Source: Cryobacterium sp. PAMC25264
GTDB lineage: Bacteria; Actinomycetota; Actinomycetes; Actinomycetales; Microbacteriaceae
NCBI RefSeq assembly: GCF_019443325.1
Contig: NZ_CP080383.1
Location: forward strand, 1,054,001-1,118,000
Reading direction: 5' to 3'
DNA length: 64,000 nucleotides
Each line of letters opens with the position of its first letter. Position 1 is the first letter of the stretch. Both the position numbers and the translations under genes were made by a program. Below the pieces are notes generated by a model that saw only the letters and a list, made by a program, of their open reading frames with translations, did not search any database and was not told the origin of the DNA. This document shows positions 46,399 through 54,358 of the stretch, one piece after another.

Positions 46399-46569
46399 TC
46401 AGCGGCCGGAGAACAGCCGCGAGAAGAAGCCGCCGCCCGGTGTGGGCTCGTTCTTGTGCCCGGCGCACCGGTCGGCGCGGGGCACGCCGCGCATGACCTG
46501 GTCGACGTGCTGGCCGCAGCCGGCCCAGGTTGTCTTTCCGCAGGTTCGGCAGGTCACGGCTCGGCACAT
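46399..46569 (-). CDS. Small Cys/His-rich protein under a CsoR/CstR-type operator
   Basis: 56-residue protein beginning MCRAVTCRTCGKTTWAGCGQ, with Cys at 2, 7, 10, 18 and 35 and His at 21 and 38; CxxC plus later Cys/His could bind zinc or carry sulfane sulfur. The C-terminus is GGGFFSRLFSGR. AAGGAG lies 5 bp before ATG 46569, which decides the start; a longer frame into the operator is not needed. The promoter region holds the same ATACCCC palindrome as the CoA-disulfide reductase gene, so it probably belongs to the persulfide response. I recall short relatives in many actinobacteria, unnamed. Confidence 0.75.
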   Translation of the reverse strand: MCRAVTCRTCGKTTWAGCGQHVDQVMRGVPRADRCAGHKNEPTPGGGFFSRLFSGR

Positions 46570-46626
46570 GGGGTCTCCTTGGATCAGGTTGAGGGTGGCT
46601 GGATTAGCTTCCCTGAAGTCCTCAGG

Positions 46627-46642
46627 ATACCCCATGGGGTAT
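46627..46642. promoter_or_regulatory. CsoR/CstR-type operator before the small Cys-rich gene
   Basis: ATACCCCATGGGGTAT, identical to 13501-13516 and with matching flanks (GG before, AGC after). It lies 58 bp upstream of the 46569 start on the minus strand; the gene to the right starts 227 bp away and has its own promoter box, so the minus-strand gene is the likely target. Confidence 0.75.
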
Positions 46643-46862
46643 AGCTGAGTCTGACCGGATGCTGGGTGTGACGGATCGGCGGTGTGGCCTCACGGCGGGG
46701 TATCGGTGTCGCTGCGTGTGCAGTGTTTCGCTGCGTGTGAAAACTGGTGCATTTTCACCTGCCGCGAGCACTATCGCGAGCCGCGACACCGAACCTGCGC
46801 CGCGAGAGTCAACCTGCGCCGAGGGAGCGAGCCTGGGCCGGCTGGCCGGTGCGGCGTAAGGT
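46643..46862 (+). promoter_or_regulatory. Intergenic region with short repeats and the leaderless nnrE promoter
   Basis: No gene is seen here. CGCTGCGTGTG occurs twice (46710-46720 and 46729-46739), followed by a 7-bp hairpin GTGAAAA/TTTTCAC (46737-46758). TAAGGT at 46857-46862 ends 6 bp before GTG 46869, the mark of a leaderless promoter. Confidence 0.5.
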
Positions 46863-46868
46863 GGCCGC

Positions 46869-47573
46869 GTGCCGAACAATCCACCGCAGACGTACACGGC
46901 CGCCCAGGTGCGCGAGGCCGAGGTCCCGTTCCTCGAGCGCGGCGTGCCGCTGATGCAGCGGGCGGCCCAGGCCCTGGCGCACGAGGCGGGCGTCCTCCTG
47001 GAGGCGCGGCGCGGGGGAGTGGCGGGCGCCCGGGTGCTGGTTCTGGCCGGATCGGGAAACAACGGTGCGGATGCGCTCTACGCCGCGGAACGTCTGGCGC
47101 ACCGGGGCGCGCTCCTGTGCGTCCTGCCGACGAGCGAGCACCTGCACCGGGAGGCGCTCGAAGCGGCTCTCGCGCAGGGCGCCGACCTGCGGCCCACCGA
47201 CGAGCCCGCCGAGGTCATCGCCGGACTCGCTGCTGCAGCCGACCTGATCCTCGATGGCATCCTGGGCACCGGTACCAGCGTCGCGCCCGCGTTGCGGGGT
47301 ACGGCCCGGAGCGTCGTCGCGGCGATTCTTCCGGTGCGCTCCGGAGAACAACCGCCTCTGGTCGTCGCCGTGGACCTGCCCAGCGGTATCGGCGTCGACG
47401 ATGGGAGCGTGCCCGACCCCACGGTTCTGCCGGCCGATCTCACGGTGACCTTCGGCGGGTGCAAGGCGGGGCTGCTCACCCACCCCGCGTCCGGCTACGC
47501 GGGCCGGGTCGTCGTGGCCGACATCGGTATCGGAGCCGAGCTGGAACGCATCCGCCGCCGGGACCTCGCCTGA
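46869..47573 (+). CDS. nnrE: NAD(P)H-hydrate epimerase (YjeF N-terminal domain)
   Basis: 234-residue Rossmann-like epimerase that interconverts R and S forms of damaged NAD(P)H hydrate. Motifs: YTAAQVREAEVPFLERGVPL at the N-terminus, LAGSGNNGADALYAAERLA, DLILDGILGTGTS and VDLPSGIGVDDG, with VTFGGCKAGLL near the end. Only the epimerase domain is present; the dehydratase (NnrD) half found in fused proteins is missing and not nearby. GTG 46869 is supported by TAAGGT 6 bp upstream and absence of a ribosome-binding site. Confidence 0.9.
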   Translation: MPNNPPQTYTAAQVREAEVPFLERGVPLMQRAAQALAHEAGVLLEARRGGVAGARVLVLAGSGNNGADALYAAERLAHRGALLCVLPTSEHLHREALEAALAQGADLRPTDEPAEVIAGLAAAADLILDGILGTGTSVAPALRGTARSVVAAILPVRSGEQPPLVVAVDLPSGIGVDDGSVPDPTVLPADLTVTFGGCKAGLLTHPASGYAGRVVVADIGIGAELERIRRRDLA

Positions 47574-47612
47574 GTCGCTCGCGATGGCCCTGTCGCTCCT
47601 GGCGCACCGCAT

Positions 47613-47669
47613 CGACATGCAGCGAAGTGCCCCTTCCGGTGAGCTGAAGGGGCGCTTTGCGGCATGTCG
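47613..47669. repeat. Single 57-bp palindrome (unit C4)
   Basis: Arms CGACATGCAGCGAAGTGCCC... (47613-47636) and its near complement (47646-47669, ending TTTGCGGCATGTCG) around a 9-bp loop; inner stem GCCCCTTC / GAAGGGGC. It lies in the 349-bp gap between convergent nnrE and the gene ending at 47923. I see nothing else in that gap. Confidence 0.85.
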
Positions 47670-47922
47670 GCGTGGAGGGCGGTGCCCGAAGAACAGGTGC
47701 CGGACGGAGGGAGGTGCAGGATGGAGGAACGGGCGCGGAAGGATGCCGAGGAAGCAGACGCATGGGTCGCCTGCCGGCTCCTGGACGGGCTGTGGGCTCG
47801 GCAGCAGATCAGGTCCGTCCGCGGCGAGCCGGCGGGCGGCTCCCTCGGAGCTGAGCGCGCTGAGCCCGGAAGGCCGTGTCACACAGCCGTCCTTCCCTCG
47901 CCCTTCCTCGGCTAGGGGGAAA

Positions 47923-48840
47923 CTACACCCGCGGCTGCTCCGGTGGCAGCGCGCCGACGGCCGCGACCGCGCGGGCCCGCAGCGCGTTGCTGCGCTCGGC
48001 CAGGTCGCGCTGGCGGCGCACGTATTCGGCCTTGCCCGCCGGTGTCTCGATGGCGACCGGGGCATACCCCCACTCGGAGAGGTCATACGGCGAGGCCTGC
48101 ATGTCGAGGCGGCGGATGTCGCGCGCCAGCTCGAAGCTGTCCAGCAGCAGCTCCCCGGGAATCAGCGGCCCCAGCTTGATCACCCACTTGTAGACATCCA
48201 TGCCCGCATGCAGGCAGCCGGGCTGCTCGAGGCGCGGCTGGTTCTCGCGGGTTGGCTGGAGCGCGTTGTGCGTGAGCGCCGCCGGGGTGAAGAAGCGGAA
48301 CGCGTCGAAATGACTGCAAGAGATGTTGTGGGCGTCGACGACGTCATCCGTGTCGCCCTGGCCCAGTCGCAGCGGTGCCACATGACGGTGTTCGTCCTGC
48401 CGGTAGACCATCGCCCACTCGTGCAGTCCGAAGCAGCTGAAGTTGGCCGGTCGCGCAGCCGTCTTGTCGAGCAGGGTCACGATGAACCGGATGCTGCGCG
48501 CATTCCTGTCGCGGAAGGTCGCGTCGTCCACGAGAACGTCGTTCCCCTCAGTGCGGTACCACTTCCACCCGGCTCTTTCGGTGCCGGCCGCGCCGCGTAG
48601 GCGCGCCCCGGAGCCCGGATGCCAGCGGCGCAGCAGCCCGGGGCGGAACGGGTAATAGGTGAAGAGGAAGTCGTCGACCGGATGGGTGCGACCACCGGCC
48701 GCGCGTTCCCTTCGCTCGAGGGAGAGGGCGTCTGCACGGTCCTGGTGCCGTGCCTCGCGGGCCTGCCAGTCCACGGTGTCGAACACTGCGGTGTCGAACA
48801 CTGCAGTGTCGAACACTGTCGACGCTGGATATTCGGGCAT
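47923..48840 (-). CDS. Conserved actinobacterial protein, often labelled 3-methyladenine DNA glycosylase
   Basis: 305 residues. Conserved blocks are HPVDDFLFTYYPFRPGLLRR, WHPGSGARLRG, FSCFGLHEWAMVYRQDEHRH and CLHAGMDVYKWVIKLGPLIP. From memory, such proteins are commonly annotated as 3-methyladenine DNA glycosylases in actinobacteria, but I see no helix-hairpin-helix or AAG-type catalytic site, so I would not trust that function. ATG 48840 is preferred over ATG 48876 because TACTCT ends 6 bp before it (leaderless type). Near the N-terminus VFDTA is repeated three times by a 15-bp tandem repeat. Confidence 0.7.
   Translation of the reverse strand: MPEYPASTVFDTAVFDTAVFDTVDWQAREARHQDRADALSLERRERAAGGRTHPVDDFLFTYYPFRPGLLRRWHPGSGARLRGAAGTERAGWKWYRTEGNDVLVDDATFRDRNARSIRFIVTLLDKTAARPANFSCFGLHEWAMVYRQDEHRHVAPLRLGQGDTDDVVDAHNISCSHFDAFRFFTPAALTHNALQPTRENQPRLEQPGCLHAGMDVYKWVIKLGPLIPGELLLDSFELARDIRRLDMQASPYDLSEWGYAPVAIETPAGKAEYVRRQRDLAERSNALRARAVAAVGALPPEQPRV
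48776..48820. repeat. 15-bp tandem repeat (three copies) inside a coding region
   Basis: GTGTCGAACACTGCG, GTGTCGAACACTGCA and GTGTCGAACACTGTC follow one another at 48776, 48791 and 48806. On the minus strand they encode TVFDTAVFDTAVFDT at residues about 7-21 of the protein at 47923-48840. The unit length is a multiple of three, so copy-number change keeps the frame. Confidence 0.9.
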
Positions 48841-48906
48841 CCCTCGAGAGTACCCGGCGACCCGACGCCCTGCCATCGTCCGGCACGGTCTAGGCTGAAC
48901 ACGGAG

Positions 48907-48921
48907 CGGAATACTATTCCG
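48907..48921. promoter_or_regulatory. IclR/KdgR-like operator before kduD
   Basis: CGGAAT-ACT-ATTCCG is a perfect 15-bp inverted repeat 36 bp before the kduD start. It shares the GGAAY-NNN-RTTCC core with the longer palindrome before kduI (50632-50658), which suggests one IclR-type regulator for both. Confidence 0.65.
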
Positions 48922-48956
48922 TCGAGCAGAACATGCCGATGCAGAGGAGTTTCACC

Positions 48957-49718
48957 ATGCCCACCACCGCCTTCGATCTCACCGGACGCCTCGCGGTTGT
49001 GACGGGGGCCAGCAGCGGCATCGGCCTGGCGATGGCCGAGGGGCTGGCGACCGCTGGCGCCGACATCATCGGGGTCAGCGGGCACTTACCCGACACCGGC
49101 AGCGAGGTCGCTCGCCGGGTGGAGGGCCTGGGCCGCCGGTTCACGCCGTTTCGGACGGACTTCGCCGACCGGGCCGCGGTCACCGCCCTGGGCGCGGAGC
49201 TGGCCGCGAGTCGACCGGACATCCTGGTCAACAACGCCGGCACCATTCGTCGGGCCCCGGCCCTCGAGCACTCGGACGACTTCTGGGACGAGGTGATCGC
49301 GGTGAACCTGTCGTCGCAGTTCGTGCTCAGCCGGGCGGTCGGCGCCGGGATGGTGGCCCGCGGCCGCGGCAAGATCATTTTCACTGCGTCCCTGCTCAGT
49401 TTTCAGGGCGGGGTGAATGTGCCCGGCTACACGGCCGCCAAGTCCGGCATCGTCGGCCTGGTCAAGGCCCTGTCGAACGAGTGGGCCGGGTCGGGCGTGA
49501 ACGTGAACGCGATCGCGCCGGGGTATATCGCGACCGCGAACACCCGGGCACTCCGCGACGACGCGGTCCGCTCGGCCGCGATCCTGGGGCGCATTCCGGC
49601 GGGCCGGTGGGGCGAGGCGTCCGACCTGGCCGGCGCAGCGGTCTTCCTGGCCAGCAGCGCCTCCGACTACGTGAACGGCATCACGCTGCCCGTCGACGGC
49701 GGCTGGCTCGGCCGGTAG
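48957..49718 (+). CDS. kduD: 2-dehydro-3-deoxy-D-gluconate 5-dehydrogenase (KduD)
   Basis: 253-residue SDR enzyme that reduces 2,5-diketo-3-deoxygluconate to KDG. FDLTGRLAVVTGASSGIGLA (cofactor), DILVNNAGTIRRAPALEHSD, the catalytic Ser/Tyr/Lys in TASLLSFQGG and YTAAKSGIVGL, and the C-terminal VDGGWLGR are characteristic of KduD rather than generic SDRs. AGAGGAG lies 7 bp before ATG 48957. It converges with kduI, 46 bp apart at the stops, and both carry an IclR-like operator. The KDG formed would be used by kdgK/kdgA at 9.8-11.5 kb. Confidence 0.92.
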   Translation: MPTTAFDLTGRLAVVTGASSGIGLAMAEGLATAGADIIGVSGHLPDTGSEVARRVEGLGRRFTPFRTDFADRAAVTALGAELAASRPDILVNNAGTIRRAPALEHSDDFWDEVIAVNLSSQFVLSRAVGAGMVARGRGKIIFTASLLSFQGGVNVPGYTAAKSGIVGLVKALSNEWAGSGVNVNAIAPGYIATANTRALRDDAVRSAAILGRIPAGRWGEASDLAGAAVFLASSASDYVNGITLPVDGGWLGR

Positions 49719-49764
49719 TCGCACGCCGACAACGCGGCGGCACGCCGGCCTGCGGCGAGGGGCC

Positions 49765-50595
49765 TCAGCGCAGCTCGGCCGCCTGCGCGTGGTCCATGTC
49801 GTCGAACGGCTGGTTCTCGCCCGCCATGGCCCAGACGAAGGAGTAGCTGCCGGTGCCGAAGCCGCTGTGCAGCGACCAGCTGGGCGAGATCACGGCCTCC
49901 TGGTTCGCCACGATCAGGTGGCGGGTCTCGGTGGGCTCGCCGAGCAGGTGCACGACGCGGTGTTCGGGTGCCAGGTCGAAATAGAGGTAGCACTCGGTGC
50001 GGCGGTCGTGGGTATGCGCGGGCATGGTGTTCCACATGCTGCCCGAGCCGAGCTCGGTGACGCCCATCACCACCTGGCAGCTGCGCACGCCGTCCTGGTG
50101 GATGTACTGGTTGATGGTGCGCTCGTTGGAGGTCTCCTGGGCGCCGAGTCGGCGCACGTTGCCGTGGCCGTGCGGCACCAGGGTGGTGGGGTAGCTCCGG
50201 TGCGCCGTCGCCGAGAAGAGGTAGAAAGCGGCGGGTGCGGCCGCAGTAGCGCTGGCGAAGATGACCTCGACCGCACCGCGACCCACGTACAGGCAGGATC
50301 CGGTGTCCATGGCCTGGTCGACACCGTCGACGGTGATGGTGCCCGGACCGCCCACGTTCACGATGCCGGCCTCGCGGTTGTCGAAGAAGTTCTCGGTGCG
50401 CAGCACGTCGAAACTGGGCAGGCGGATGCTGCCGATCACCGGCCGTGCGCCGCCGAGTACCACGCGGTCCTCGTGGCTGTACGTGGCGCGGAATTCGTCG
50501 TCGGCGAAGAGGTCGTTAACGAGATAGTTCTCGCGGAGCGCCTGCGTGTCGAATGAGCGGATCTGGGCCGGGTTGGTGGAGTGCCGAACCTGCAT
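49765..50595 (-). CDS. kduI: 5-dehydro-4-deoxy-D-glucuronate isomerase (KduI)
   Basis: 276-residue cupin-type zinc isomerase that turns 4-deoxy-5-threo-hexosulose uronate into 2,5-diketo-3-deoxygluconate. Zinc ligands are visible in MWNTMPAHTHDRRTECYLYF (two His, Glu) and the later His in SWSLHSGFGTG; EDRVVLGGARPVIGSIRL is a family block. Length is the usual one. A 27-bp palindrome of the IclR/KdgR type lies 36 bp before the ATG. It provides the step before KduD in breakdown of unsaturated uronates. Confidence 0.95.
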   Translation of the reverse strand: MQVRHSTNPAQIRSFDTQALRENYLVNDLFADDEFRATYSHEDRVVLGGARPVIGSIRLPSFDVLRTENFFDNREAGIVNVGGPGTITVDGVDQAMDTGSCLYVGRGAVEVIFASATAAAPAAFYLFSATAHRSYPTTLVPHGHGNVRRLGAQETSNERTINQYIHQDGVRSCQVVMGVTELGSGSMWNTMPAHTHDRRTECYLYFDLAPEHRVVHLLGEPTETRHLIVANQEAVISPSWSLHSGFGTGSYSFVWAMAGENQPFDDMDHAQAAELR

Positions 50596-50631
50596 GAGCG
50601 GTCTTCTCTCTGACGCGCCCTCAGGCGTGCC

Positions 50632-50658
50632 GTCTAGTGGAACAAGGTTCCACTAGAC
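50632..50658. promoter_or_regulatory. 27-bp IclR/KdgR-like palindrome before kduI
   Basis: Arm GTCTAGTGGAAC, centre AAG, arm GTTCCACTAGAC: a perfect 12-3-12 inverted repeat. Its core TGGAAC-NNN-GTTCCA fits the operators of IclR-family regulators such as KdgR. It lies between the kduI start (50595) and the end of the next gene (50677). Confidence 0.8.
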
Positions 50659-50676
50659 AGCGTAGCCCTGCGTGGA

Positions 50677-51711
50677 TTAGAGCGCGGGCACCCGTTCGCT
50701 CTCGATCGGGGCGTCTGGGGCGGTGCCGTCGCCGAACGGGCGGCCGCCCAGGGCTTCGCGTCCGTGCGGGGTGAGCCAGACCGACGCATCCGGACCCTTC
50801 GGCACGATGCCGGTGGGGTTGATGTCGCTGTGCGTCACGTAGTAGTGCTTCTTGATCTGGTCGAAGTCGATGGTGTCCCCGAAGCCCGGCGTCTGGAACA
50901 GATCGCGGGCGTACGCCCACAGCACCGGCATCTCGCTGAGCTTGTTGCGGTTGCACTTGAAGTGGCCGTGGTAGACCGCGTCGAAGCGGGCCAGGGTGGT
51001 GAAGAGCCGCACGTCGGCCTCGGTGATGGTGTCGCCGACCAGGTAGCGCTGGCCGGCCAGGCGCTCTTCGAGCCAGTCGAGCCGGGCAAAGAGGGTGTCG
51101 TAGGCCCGCTCGTAGGACTTCTGGCTGCCGGCGAAGCCGCACTTGCACACGCCGTTGTTGACGTCGTGGAAGATCCACTCGGCGACCTCGTCGATCTCAC
51201 CGCGCAGCGCTTCAGGGTAGAGATCGGGGGCGCCGGGTCGGTGATGCTCCACCCACTCGGTCTCGAAGTCGAGGGTGATCTGAGGGTAGTTGTTCGTGAC
51301 GACCTTGCCGGAGGGCACATCCACGATCACCGGCACGGTGATGCCCCGCGGGTAGTCGGGGAACCGGGCGAAGTAGGCCTCCTGGATGCGTTCGATGCCC
51401 AGGACGGGGTCGACGCCATTCGGGTCGAGGTCGAAGGTCCAGCTGTTCTTGTCGTGGGTGGGACCGGGCAGGCCCAGGGAGATGACGCCCTCGAGCCCGA
51501 GGAGCCGGCGCACGATCGCGGTGCGGTTCGCCCACGGGCAGGCGCGAGCCGCCACGAGGCGGTAGCGGCCGGCCTCGACCGGCCAACCGTCGCGGCCGTC
51601 ACGCGTGATGCGGTCCTCGATGTAGTTCGTGTCACGGTTGAAGTCCTTGCCGGGCTCCACGTAGCTGGGAGTCAGGGCGCTGTCGGCGGCGCTGGGGGTC
51701 ACATTGCTCAT
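50677..51711 (-). CDS. Glutathione S-transferase family protein, glutathionyl-hydroquinone reductase (Ecm4/YqjG)-like
   Basis: 344-residue xi-class GST-like enzyme. Thioredoxin-like N-terminal domain with the catalytic Cys about residue 58 in RACPWANRTAIVRRLLGLEG, then VVTNNYPQITLDFETEW and an all-helical C-terminal domain with YLVGDTITEADVRLFTTLAR and DFDQIKKHYYVTHSDINPTG. In glutathione users it reduces glutathionyl-hydroquinones; an actinobacterium probably uses mycothiol instead (inference). TAGCGT ends 6 bp before ATG 51711, so the transcript is probably leaderless. Confidence 0.92.
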   Translation of the reverse strand: MSNVTPSAADSALTPSYVEPGKDFNRDTNYIEDRITRDGRDGWPVEAGRYRLVAARACPWANRTAIVRRLLGLEGVISLGLPGPTHDKNSWTFDLDPNGVDPVLGIERIQEAYFARFPDYPRGITVPVIVDVPSGKVVTNNYPQITLDFETEWVEHHRPGAPDLYPEALRGEIDEVAEWIFHDVNNGVCKCGFAGSQKSYERAYDTLFARLDWLEERLAGQRYLVGDTITEADVRLFTTLARFDAVYHGHFKCNRNKLSEMPVLWAYARDLFQTPGFGDTIDFDQIKKHYYVTHSDINPTGIVPKGPDASVWLTPHGREALGGRPFGDGTAPDAPIESERVPAL

Positions 51712-51786
51712 GCGTCCACGCTACGGGAAAAACCCGTGCGTACGCATGGAATCAGCCGGTTCCGTGCCTGGGTGGCACGGCATCGG

Positions 51787-52083
51787 TCACTCGTGCAGGT
51801 GATGCACCGGCCAGCCCGCGGTGCCGGCGAGCAGCTCGAGCAGTCGTTGGGCGGCAGCCAGTGCCTCGGCGTCACCGCGGGAGTCGTACACGTCGACGGC
51901 CAGCGGCGGCGCCTCGCCGAACTTGGGGATCTCGACCTCGACCCGGCCGCCGTGCGGAAGTGCGACGAAGGCGTGAGCGGTGTGGGCGCCCACCACCTCG
52001 GCATCCAACGTCGCGGCGATCACGGCCAACGCCTCCGGCTTGGTGAGGTGCACATCGGCGACGATGGTGGCGAAATGGTCCAT
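51787..52083 (-). CDS. Conserved hypothetical protein, 98 residues
   Basis: Small acidic protein, HFATIVADVHLTKPEALAVI at the N-terminus, FVALPHGGRVEVEIPKFGEA in the middle and a helical LAAAQRLLELLAGTAGW near the C-terminus. No signal peptide, Cys or known motif. AAGGA lies 5-6 bp before ATG 52083. It stands between the GST-like gene (same strand) and a divergent ABC ATPase gene 72 bp away. Function unknown; the sequence behaves as coding by its GC pattern. Confidence 0.65.
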   Translation of the reverse strand: MDHFATIVADVHLTKPEALAVIAATLDAEVVGAHTAHAFVALPHGGRVEVEIPKFGEAPPLAVDVYDSRGDAEALAAAQRLLELLAGTAGWPVHHLHE

Positions 52084-52155
52084 GGGTGTCCTTCGATGGC
52101 AGGGGCAGGGCGCGGGTGAGCGCCAGCGTAGCCGAGATGCGGAAGGATGAGCCCC

Positions 52156-52788
52156 ATGAGCACACTCGAAGCCCGCGCCGTCGCCGCGTCAATCGACTCC
52201 GAGGTGCTCCTGGCTCCGGTATCGCTGACCGTGAGTGCCGGGCAGGCGGTGATCGTGCGGGGGCCAAACGGGTCAGGCAAGACGACTCTGCTGCGCATCC
52301 TGAGTGGTGCGCTCCGGCCCACCTCCGGTGATGCGACCATCGACGGGATGCACATCGACGACCGGACGACCGCCGTGCGCCGGGCGATCTCGGCCCGCGT
52401 CGGGCTACCCGCCTTCGCACGGGAACTGACGGCACACGAGCACCTGCGCTTCATCGCCACCACCTGGGGTCGTTCCGGCTCGACCGCGACAGACGACGCG
52501 AATGAGGTGATGGCGGCACTGGGCATCGACCACCTCACGCAGCGATTCGTGCACGAACTGTCGTCGGGCCAGCTGCAGCTGCTTTCGCTCGCCACAGCGC
52601 TGGTGCGTCCGTTCTCCGTGCTGGTGCTGGACGAGCCAGAGCAACGCCTGGACGAGCACCGACTGGCCGTGGTCGCCGCCGTGCTCTGCGCGAGAATCGA
52701 TGCCGGCGCGGCCGTGGTGATCGCCAGCCACAGCGCCGACCTGGTGGCGGCCTTGCCGGGATCGACAGTCACGCTCGGCGACCGGTGA
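52156..52788 (+). CDS. ABC transporter ATP-binding protein
   Basis: 210-residue stand-alone ATPase: Walker A VRGPNGSGKTTLLRILSG, a degenerate Q-loop region (GLPAFARELTAHEHLRF), signature ELSSGQLQLLSLATAL in place of LSGGQ, Walker B LVLDEPEQRLDEH and switch His in IASHSADLV. ATG 52156 lies 8-9 bp after GGAAGG; ATG 52147 is too close to it. The stop overlaps the GTG of a large membrane protein, so the two genes probably form an exporter or membrane-remodelling ABC system. The unusual signature suggests a divergent sub-family. Confidence 0.85.
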   Translation: MSTLEARAVAASIDSEVLLAPVSLTVSAGQAVIVRGPNGSGKTTLLRILSGALRPTSGDATIDGMHIDDRTTAVRRAISARVGLPAFARELTAHEHLRFIATTWGRSGSTATDDANEVMAALGIDHLTQRFVHELSSGQLQLLSLATALVRPFSVLVLDEPEQRLDEHRLAVVAAVLCARIDAGAAVVIASHSADLVAALPGSTVTLGDR

Positions 52789-54358
52789 CGCGCCGGGTGC
52801 AGTCCTCCGTCGAGCGATCAGCGGCGGGGCACGCGCGTGATCGGCGAATAGTCGCGCAGGGCCGCGCCGTGCTCTCCATGCGAGGCGGCCCCGGTCGGCT
52901 GACGAGGTCGGGTACTCCCTGTATCTCGGTGTTCTCACGGTGCTCCTGGTGGCCGTTCCCCTGCTGCGCGCGATGGTGCTCGGCGTCGCGGATGCAGAGA
53001 ATCTCGCCGTGCTGGTGTCGCCAGAGGCTTCTTCCCGGCTGGCCGCCGGCGCGGTGGCGCTGGCCGGCGTCGCCCTGCTGGTGGGCCCCGTTCGCGGCCC
53101 CGTGCTGCCGGGCCCTTTCGTGGTGGAATTCCTGGTCGGGACCGCCCTGGCCCGTCGGGTCACGCTGCTGCGCCCGTTCCTGGTCAGCGCGGCCGTTCTG
53201 GCCGGTCTGGCCGTCCTCGCCGCAGGGGTGGTGAGCGCGGCGCTGATTGTCGGTGGACTCCTCCCGGCCACCGTCGACGCCCTCGCCGACGCCGGCCTCA
53301 TCGTGCTCGGCTGCGCCGCATCCGCGATCTTCCTGTGCGTGGTGTGGTTGGCGGGCCAGAGCCTCCCACGGCGCTGGACGTTGCCCGTCGGCGCCGCGCT
53401 GCTGGCTGCCGGCGCGGTCGGGGTAGCACTTCTTCGGCTCGGACCGGAACCGGCGGACCTCGCCGGGATGTCCGTACCGGTGGTCCTGGCGACCCTCGCG
53501 CCGGTGCTGCTCTGCCTGCCGCTGATTCCCCGGTTTCTGGATCGCCTCCAGGCCGCCGACCTGATGCGCCAGGCACGGCGTTGGCAGTCCATCGGCACGC
53601 TCCTGCAGGCCGGCGATGTCGCGGGAGCCGCCGGTGCCCTGCGCACGCCGCCGACCAGGGGGCGGCGTGACCGGATCGCCCTGAGTGGGCCTCTGCCGGT
53701 CGCGGTCGTGCAACGTGACCTCGGCGCCGCGCGGCGGTTCCCGCTGCGGATGCTGGCCGGATCCCTTGCCATCGCCGCCGCCGGTTGGCTGCAGGGCGGG
53801 GTGTGGGCCGCCCCGCCCGGGGGTGCGTGGCCGCTGGCCGTGGCCGCCGCCCTGGCCGCGTACCTCGGTGTCGGCGTGTGGTGTGACGGACTCCGCAGTG
53901 CCGCCGAGAACGCCGGTCCGTCGTCGATCTACGGGCGTAGCGGGCTGACGATGATCGGCTGTCACGCCATCGTGCCGGCCCTGGCACTGTTCGTGCTCGG
54001 AACCCTGGGAATCGCGGCCGCCGGCCTGACTGTGGCTGACGGTGCGGCCCTGAGCGGGGCGGCCCTGCCCTGGTGGGCGCTGGTCGCCGTGTTCATCACT
54101 CTCCTGCGGGTCTTCGACAGCCTCAGAGGCCCCCTGCCGATCGGCCTGCTCCTTCCGGTGCCCACGCCCGTCGGCGACGTTTCCATCCTGAACGTGATCG
54201 CCTGGCAGGCGGATGCCGTGATCCTCCTTGTGGCCGGTGCCGCCGGGTTGACCGTGCTGGCGACCCAGACCGGAGGGACATCCGTGGCCTGGCTCGTCGT
54301 CGCCTGCGGCCTGGCGGCGGGGCTGGCGGTGCGGCGGCTCCGGTCGCTCACCGCCTGA
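52785..54358 (+). pseudogene. Polytopic membrane protein (putative ABC permease partner), frame broken by one missing base
   Basis: About 525 residues. GTG 52785 overlaps the ATPase stop and begins TRRVQSSVERSAAGHARDRR; after the C-run 52889-52892 the frame is lost, and one extra C gives RGGPRSADEVGYSLYLGVLT, leading into a long hydrophobic protein in the other frame. Eleven or so membrane segments can be seen, for example LVAVPLLRAMVLGVADA, AVLAGLAVLAAGVVSAALIV and GAALPWWALVAVFITLL. A cytoplasmic stretch (RLQAADLMRQARRWQSIGTL) lies in the middle. No family is recognised; with the ATPase before it, a permease role is likely. Confidence 0.72.
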
